A stretch of DNA of 64,000 bases, taken from the NCBI RefSeq assembly GCF_900115265.1, contig NZ_FOVU01000001.1, forward strand, positions 345,001 to 409,000. The letters are read 5' to 3'. The number at the start of each line of letters is the position of its first letter. The stretch's first letter is position 1. Made by a program: the position numbers and the translations under genes. Under the pieces are notes generated by a model, which did no database searches, was not told the DNA's origin, and worked only from the letters and a program-made list of their open reading frames with translations. Source of the stretch: Bradyrhizobium sp. Ghvi. GTDB lineage: Bacteria; Pseudomonadota; Alphaproteobacteria; Rhizobiales; Xanthobacteraceae. This document shows, one piece after another, positions 58,808-64,000 of this stretch.

Positions 58808-60226
58808 CTACGCCACGGACATAGTGAGCGGCGGTGCGACGTGGTCCGGCAGCGGGCAGACATAAGGTGTCTTGGCGGTCCGCTTCGTCAGATCGGCCTT
58901 TGCAGCCTTGATCAGGTCCGGGTCGGTCAGCGCCTTGATGCCGAGGCCGGCCATGGCCTTGGCTGCCTGCACCATCGCCTTGTGGGCATGCGGGCTCTTG
59001 CCCTGCGCCACCACCTGCCACGTGTGGAAAGGCGTGCCGATTGCAACCGTTGGTGCGTGAACCTGCACGGTCGGCACCACCCAGCTCACATCGCCAACAT
59101 CGGTCGAGCCGACCAGCGGGTTGCGCTTGGCGTCCAGTGGCACCAGGAAGTCGGCCAGCGGCCGATCGGTCGGCTCCATGCCGATCGCATAGTAGACCGA
59201 CGCGATGTCCTTGTCGGTCAACGTCGCGCGGATCTGGCTGGCGAAGCCCTTGTCGGCGTCGTCGAAATGCGGCGGACCGAGCTCTTCCATGACCCGATGC
59301 AGTGCCTGCTCCAGCGGCGTGTTGGGCAGGATGTTGGAGACCGCGGAGATGATCTTCATCTCGACCTTGGTCTCGGTCATCAAGGCCGCGCCTTCTGCGA
59401 TCTTGCTGACGCGCCCGACCAGCTCGTTCATGCCGGGCAGGTCGCGGGCGCGAATGGAGTAGCGCACGCGGGCATGGGCCTGCACCACGTTGGGCGCGAT
59501 GCCGCCGGTGTCGAGCAGCGCGTAATGCACGCGCGCATCGCTCGGCATGTGCTCGCGCATGTAATTCACGCCGACATTCATCAGTTCGACGGCGTCGAGC
59601 GCGGAGCGGCCGAGATGGGGCGAAGCCGCCGCATGCGAGGTGCGGCCGGTGAAGATGAAGTCCGCGCGGGTGTTGGCGAGCGACGGTGTCACGGCGACTT
59701 CCCAGAAGCTGTGCGGATGCCAGGTGATGGCGATATCGGCGTCCGCGAACGCGCCGGAGCGCACCATGAAGGCCTTGGCCGCGCCGCCCTCTTCCGCCGG
59801 ACAGCCGTAATAGCGCACGCGACCGGGCACCTTGTGCTCGGCGAGCCAGTCCTTCACCGCGGTCGCCGCGAGCAGCGCCGCGGAACCGAGCAGATTGTGA
59901 CCGCAGCCATGGCCGTGGCCGCCGGTCTCGACCGGGCGGTGCTCGGCAATACCGGCCTCCTGGCTGAGGCCCGGCAGCGCATCATACTCGCCCATGAACG
60001 CGATGACCGGACCACCCTCGCCCCATTCGCCCATCACCGCGGTCGGAATGCCCGCCACTTTCTCGGTGATGCGGAAACCCTGGTGGCGCAATTCGGCGAG
60101 ATGCTCGGCGGCGGAGCGCGCCTCGGTGTAGCAGACTTCGGGCATGCCCCAGACCTTGTCGCTGAGGTCGATGAAACGCCCCTTGATCGTGTCGATGCCA
60201 CGCCAGATGTCGCTGCGATTGTCCAT
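58808..60226 (-). CDS. M20-family amidohydrolase, AbgB-like
   Basis: A 472-aa metallopeptidase close to AbgB, the subunit of E. coli p-aminobenzoyl-glutamate hydrolase. Shared blocks are VIAFMGEYDALPGLSQEAG, GGHGHGCGHNLLGSAALLAA, YYGCPAEEGGAAKAFMVR, ITWHPHSFW, TSHAAASPHLGRSALDAV, STDVGDVSW, GTPFHTWQ and the C-terminal YVCPLPDHVAPP. The metal ligands are among the His, Cys and Glu in these blocks. It probably hydrolyses an N-acyl or N-aroyl amino acid. No AbgA partner is nearby. The start at 60226 (MDNRSDIW) is chosen over an in-frame start 39 nt upstream. It heads the importer cluster. Confidence 0.93.
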   Translation of the reverse strand: MDNRSDIWRGIDTIKGRFIDLSDKVWGMPEVCYTEARSAAEHLAELRHQGFRITEKVAGIPTAVMGEWGEGGPVIAFMGEYDALPGLSQEAGIAEHRPVETGGHGHGCGHNLLGSAALLAATAVKDWLAEHKVPGRVRYYGCPAEEGGAAKAFMVRSGAFADADIAITWHPHSFWEVAVTPSLANTRADFIFTGRTSHAAASPHLGRSALDAVELMNVGVNYMREHMPSDARVHYALLDTGGIAPNVVQAHARVRYSIRARDLPGMNELVGRVSKIAEGAALMTETKVEMKIISAVSNILPNTPLEQALHRVMEELGPPHFDDADKGFASQIRATLTDKDIASVYYAIGMEPTDRPLADFLVPLDAKRNPLVGSTDVGDVSWVVPTVQVHAPTVAIGTPFHTWQVVAQGKSPHAHKAMVQAAKAMAGLGIKALTDPDLIKAAKADLTKRTAKTPYVCPLPDHVAPPLTMSVA

Positions 60227-60353
60227 TGCTTCGGTCCGTGATCCCTTGGTCAAACGAAGCGGCAATGGTTAGCAGCTCGGAGCCAACGCGGCCAGCGCCG
60301 GGCAGGAGATCAGCCATGCAATCGCCATCTGCAGGAAACGATGCAGCACCTGT

Positions 60354-62150
60354 CTACTCGGCCGCCTCCAGGCCGCGGCGGATCGGCTGATCGGCCGCGA
60401 TCACTGCGCCCTCCGGCCGCCGCAGAATCGTGAGCTTGCGGTCATGATAGGCCTCGAGTTCGGGGCGGTGCCCGATGCTGATGATCGTCGCCTGCGGCAG
60501 CTCGCCCGCGATTACCGCCATCAACTCGGCCTGCCCCTGGACGTGCAGCGCCGACGTCGCCTCGTCCAGCGCGATGACATCCGGGCGATGCAGCAGCAGC
60601 CGCGCGATCGACAGCCGCTGCTTCTCGCCTTCCGACAAGGTGCGGTCCCAGGCCGCAACGTGATCGAGCCGGCCCGCGAACTGCCCGAGGCCGGCCAGGA
60701 CGAGCACCCGGGACAGCTCCTCGCCCGCAATCTCGGTAGCCGGCCTCGGATACGTGATGGCATCGCGCAACGTACCGAACGGAACATAAGGACGCTGCGG
60801 CACGACCTGCACGCGCTGACCGGAGGCCCGGGTAATGCTGCCCCCGCCCCAGGGCCAGCAGCCCGCAATTGCGCGAACCAGCGAACTCTTGCCGCAGCCG
60901 GAGTCTCCTGCGATCAGCACATGCTCGCCGGCCCTGACGCTCACATTTGCGCCGCGCACGATCGGCGTGCCGTTATCGAGCGCCACGAGGACATCCCTGA
61001 GCTGCAGCGCCGCCTGCCCGTCCTCGCGATGCGCGATGCATGCGGCCCGCCCGGATTCGGCCGCTTCGAGCTCGTCGATCGCAAGCATCAAGGCGCCGAC
61101 GCGCCGGGCTGATGCCGTCCAGTCGGCAAGCCTGGTGTAGTTCTCCATGAACCAGCTCAGCGCGTGCTGGACGATGGTGAAAGCCGAGGCCACTTGCATG
61201 ATGGTGCCGAGCGACATGCTGCCGTCGAAATAGCGCGGCAGGCACAACAGGATCGGGACGACGCCGCAAAGCTGCGCGCTGCCTTGCTGCACGATCACGG
61301 CGCGCATGTGCTGGCCCATGAGATCGCGCCAGCGCGCGATCACCGTGCCGAACCCCCGGTCGAGCCGCTCGCCTTCGGCGCCGGCGCCGCCGAGCAAGGC
61401 GATGCTCTCCGCATTCTCGCGCACGCGGGTCAGGGCGTAGCGGTATTCGGCCTCAGCCTGGTTCTTCTGCTCGGTCAGCGGAATGAAGCGGAACGCCACC
61501 CCCAGCATCGACCCATTGACGATCAGGGCGTAAAGCACGGCCGCGACCACAAGGAAGCCGGGAACGTCGAGTACATGGCCGCCGGCCTCGAGCCTGAGCG
61601 CACCGCCGACATTCCAGAGCACGACGATGAAAGTCGCCGCCGACAGCAGCGCGGTGACAAGCCCTGACACGAAATCCACCGGCATCTCGGTGGCGATGCG
61701 CAGGTCATCGTTGATACGATGTTCGGGGTTCTTGTGGTCTCCCCCGATCAGCTCGAGTTTGTAGAAGCGGCTGTGCGCGAGCCAACGGCCAAGGAGATGC
61801 GCGTTCAGCCATGCGCGCCAGGTGCGCTGCATGGTCATGCGCGCCCACATCGCGAACACGCAGAGGGCTAAATAGAGGCCGACCAGAAGTGGAAACAACA
61901 CGGCCTGATGCAGCGCGGTGGCGGCATCCTTGGCGCCGAGTGCGTCGTAGAAATGGCGATTCCAGATGTTGAGACCGTAGGTAATGCCGAGGCTCGCAAG
62001 CACGACCGCAATCATGCTGATGGTGACCAGCCAGGCAAGGCCGGAGCTCCTGCCGCGCCAATAGCCTCCAGCGCTTCGACAAAACCGCCGCAGCCGCGAC
62101 GGTGCCTCCGTCACGGGCAGCGCGCCCCGCATCACACCGAGCCTGATCAT
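60354..62150 (-). CDS. SbmA/BacA-related ABC transporter with fused ATPase
   Basis: A 598-aa protein. A basic N-terminus precedes an SbmA/BacA-type membrane domain (about 30-300) with the family blocks WNRHFYDALGAKDA, WRAWLNAHLLGRWLAHSRFYKLELIGGDHKNPEHRINDDLRIATEMPVDFVSGLV and FRFIPLTEQKNQAEAEYRYALTRVRENAESIALL. A C-terminal ABC ATPase follows: Walker A GDSGCGKSS, signature LSEGEKQRLSIARLLL, Walker B VIALDEATSAL. BclA of Bradyrhizobium has this same domain order and imports NCR and other peptides, which is needed in some symbioses. Whether this is BclA or a YddA-like paralogue cannot be settled here. The start has AGGGGGATCC upstream. Confidence 0.9.
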   Translation of the reverse strand: MIRLGVMRGALPVTEAPSRLRRFCRSAGGYWRGRSSGLAWLVTISMIAVVLASLGITYGLNIWNRHFYDALGAKDAATALHQAVLFPLLVGLYLALCVFAMWARMTMQRTWRAWLNAHLLGRWLAHSRFYKLELIGGDHKNPEHRINDDLRIATEMPVDFVSGLVTALLSAATFIVVLWNVGGALRLEAGGHVLDVPGFLVVAAVLYALIVNGSMLGVAFRFIPLTEQKNQAEAEYRYALTRVRENAESIALLGGAGAEGERLDRGFGTVIARWRDLMGQHMRAVIVQQGSAQLCGVVPILLCLPRYFDGSMSLGTIMQVASAFTIVQHALSWFMENYTRLADWTASARRVGALMLAIDELEAAESGRAACIAHREDGQAALQLRDVLVALDNGTPIVRGANVSVRAGEHVLIAGDSGCGKSSLVRAIAGCWPWGGGSITRASGQRVQVVPQRPYVPFGTLRDAITYPRPATEIAGEELSRVLVLAGLGQFAGRLDHVAAWDRTLSEGEKQRLSIARLLLHRPDVIALDEATSALHVQGQAELMAVIAGELPQATIISIGHRPELEAYHDRKLTILRRPEGAVIAADQPIRRGLEAAE

Positions 62151-62239
62151 GGATCCCCCTTGCCTGGATTGGACCGCAAGCTCTCGGGAACGCAGGCTAT
62201 GCCGGTAAGTTCCTGAAGGAAAGAGGAAGCTTCGCTCGC

Positions 62240-64000
62240 TTATCCCGCCGGAGGAATGGCCGAGGGATCGATATCGTTGTCGATCAACCCGCGGTGCTGG
62301 CGGCGGACCAGGGAGGCGTAGTAGCCGCTCTGCCGCATCAATTCGCCATGACGGCCGGATTCGACGATGCGGCCCTCCTTCAGCACAATGATGCGATCGG
62401 CATTGACCACCGTCGACAGCCGATGCGCGATCACGAAAGTGGTGCGTGCAGCGACCAATTGCTCGATTGCGGTCTGAACCGCTTCCTCCGATTCCGCATC
62501 GAGTGCGGAGGTTGCTTCGTCCAGGACCAGGATCGGCGGATTCTTCAGAAGCGCCCGCGCAATGGTGATGCGCTGGCGTTCGCCGACGGACAGCAGACCG
62601 CCGCGCTCGCCGACGCGTGTCTCGTAACCATCCGGCAGGCGCATGATGAAGTCGTGCGCATGTGCAGCCCTCGCGGCAGACTCGATCTCGGCATCGGTCG
62701 CGTCGGGCCGGCCGTAAGCGATGTTCGCCTTGATGCTGTCGTTGAACAGCAGCGGATCCTGCAGCACGACGCCGATGTGCCGGCGCAGCGAGCTCTGCTT
62801 GATTCCGCGCAGATCGAGGCCATCGATGGTGATGCGGCCTTCCAGCGGATCATAGAAGCGCATCAACAGCGCCATCAGCGTGGTCTTGCCGGAGCCGCTC
62901 GGCCCGACGATGGCCACTGTCTCGCCGGGCGCGGCATGCAGCGTCAGGCCATCCAGCAGTGGACGCTGCGGCTGCTCGTAACGGAAATGCACGTTCTCGA
63001 AGCTGACCTCGCCCTTGACGTCGGGCAGATCGATGGCGCCGGCGGAATCGCCGAGATGTTCCTGGACGTTCAGGATGCCGAAGATCTCGTCGAGCGAGAC
63101 GGAGGCCTTGCGCAAGCTGGAATAGACCCCGCTCAGCCCCTGCACCGGACCGAACAGGCCGCCGATATAGCCGAGGAACGCGACCACGGTGCCGACCGTG
63201 ATCTCGCCCTGCACGACGAAATAAGCCCCCAGCGCCAGCCCGCCGAGCCGCGCCAGCGCGACGGCGAGATTGCTGGCCGAGGCATAACCGGCGTCGACCG
63301 CGACGCCTTTGATCACCACCTGGTTGGCGGCGGCTACGTCGCCGAGAAAGCGCGACTTCTCCACGTCCTCCATGGCGAAGCTGCGCACGATGACGATTCC
63401 CGACAGCACCTCGTTGAAGCGTGAATAGATCTTCGCCCAGCGGTCGAGCAGCGTGCGCTCGCGGTGCATCTGCTCGGGTCCGGCAAAAGCCGCAATGGCG
63501 GCGGGCAGCGGGGCGAAGGCGAGAACAAGCAGGGCGAGCCGCCATTCCAGCCGCAACATGATCGCGATCGCGAGCACGAGGAAGATGAGCGAAGGCAAGA
63601 TGCTGAACAGGATCAGCGCGACGGCCGAGGTGAATCCCTGAATGCTGCGGTCGAGCCGCGTCATGATTGCGCCAATGCCCTCGCTGCGCTGGATGCGCAG
63701 CGGCATGCGGTGCAGCTTGCCTATGGTTGCCTCCAACAGCGCATATTGCAGACCGATCCGGGTCCGCCATGTCAGCCAATTGGCAAAGCCATCCATTGCT
63801 TCCCGGCAAACCGCGAAGGCAAGCAGCAGCAGGATCCCGGTGAGGATCGCGCCGGCTTGCTGCAGATCGGTGAGCTGGTCGAACACCCATTTGAGCACCA
63901 GCGGCTCGAAGGCATTGATGCCGGCAACCGCGAGCACCAGCAGCATGATCGCCGTGACTGCATGCCGCTGCGGCAGCGCAAATCGCACGGCTGCATGAAG
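62240..64000 (-). CDS. MsbA-type ABC exporter (5' end beyond window)
   Basis: A fused ABC exporter whose frame stays open to the window edge; the first codons lie beyond 64000. About six transmembrane helices fill the first half (TM1 AIMLLVLAVAGINAFEPLVLKWVFDQL). The ATPase domain has Walker A GPSGSGKTTLMALL, signature LSVGERQRITIARA, Walker B ILVLDEATSALD and the switch His in VIAHRLSTV. It resembles MsbA or glucan/lipid exporters; the substrate is unknown. A GTG at 63988 could start it, but TM1 would then be unusually close to the N-terminus. The SbmA/BacA-like gene follows after 89 bp on the same strand. Confidence 0.92.
   Translation of the reverse strand, partial: LHAAVRFALPQRHAVTAIMLLVLAVAGINAFEPLVLKWVFDQLTDLQQAGAILTGILLLLAFAVCREAMDGFANWLTWRTRIGLQYALLEATIGKLHRMPLRIQRSEGIGAIMTRLDRSIQGFTSAVALILFSILPSLIFLVLAIAIMLRLEWRLALLVLAFAPLPAAIAAFAGPEQMHRERTLLDRWAKIYSRFNEVLSGIVIVRSFAMEDVEKSRFLGDVAAANQVVIKGVAVDAGYASASNLAVALARLGGLALGAYFVVQGEITVGTVVAFLGYIGGLFGPVQGLSGVYSSLRKASVSLDEIFGILNVQEHLGDSAGAIDLPDVKGEVSFENVHFRYEQPQRPLLDGLTLHAAPGETVAIVGPSGSGKTTLMALLMRFYDPLEGRITIDGLDLRGIKQSSLRRHIGVVLQDPLLFNDSIKANIAYGRPDATDAEIESAARAAHAHDFIMRLPDGYETRVGERGGLLSVGERQRITIARALLKNPPILVLDEATSALDAESEEAVQTAIEQLVAARTTFVIAHRLSTVVNADRIIVLKEGRIVESGRHGELMRQSGYYASLVRRQHRGLIDNDIDPSAIPPAG

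Overview
The window looks like chromosomal core DNA from Bradyrhizobium or a very close relative (Alphaproteobacteria, Hyphomicrobiales). The evidence is the GC-rich sequence, a 16S-Ile-Ala-23S rRNA operon whose 23S has a rhizobial-type 5' intervening helix, a tlpA gene very like the one described in B. japonicum, a SAM-II riboswitch before metX, and the spread of extragenic palindromic repeats. I see no transposase, integrase, prophage, CRISPR array or defence island.

Layout. 1-3230: rRNA operon on the minus strand (partial 23S, tRNA-Ala, tRNA-Ile, 16S, boxA-like site, strong promoter). 3782-11839: envelope and stress genes (M23 peptidase, clpB, MOSC protein, secreted TIGR02594-type protein, alpha/beta hydrolase). 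12134-17251: amino-acid biosynthesis, with metX-metW under a SAM-II riboswitch and attenuator, divergent from chorismate mutase-hisC-tyrC. 17248-26505: membrane protein, porin, a small frameshifted secreted-protein gene, DUF2125 protein, ChaC-like cyclotransferase, the ftsE-ftsX-ydcF-plsC operon, a zinc-ribbon protein and a single-domain response regulator. 26786-34350: a large TIGR02302 membrane protein, small metabolic enzymes and the argH-lptM-lysA operon. 34440-43504: tlpA, a YjfB-like protein, 3-hydroxybutyryl-CoA dehydrogenase, etfB-etfA, cobalamin adenosyltransferase with a HIG1-like protein, a BrkB-family protein, a hybrid histidine kinase, gluQ and a 3-methyladenine DNA glycosylase.

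43501-51650 is more accessory: a LysR regulator faces a flavin oxidoreductase, an orphan ABC binding protein and an acyl-CoA synthetase-like ligase, followed by an HNH endonuclease, a GT87-type membrane protein, dodecin and a HAD phosphatase. 51663-60226 is one minus-strand cluster: an AbgB-like M20 amidohydrolase, a complete dipeptide-type ABC importer and an MFS transporter. The window ends with two fused ABC exporters, an SbmA/BacA-related one and an MsbA-type one cut by the window edge.

The clearest regulatory finding is the metXW leader: a SAM-II aptamer, an intrinsic terminator, and an alternative pairing that would exclude the terminator. Other points worth a look are two equally spaced inverted-repeat operators between the LysR gene and its target, the frameshift in the small secreted-protein gene, the AbgB/ABC/MFS cluster, the SbmA/BacA-like transporter, and several families of intergenic palindromes. 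I found nothing I can defend as a wholly new system.
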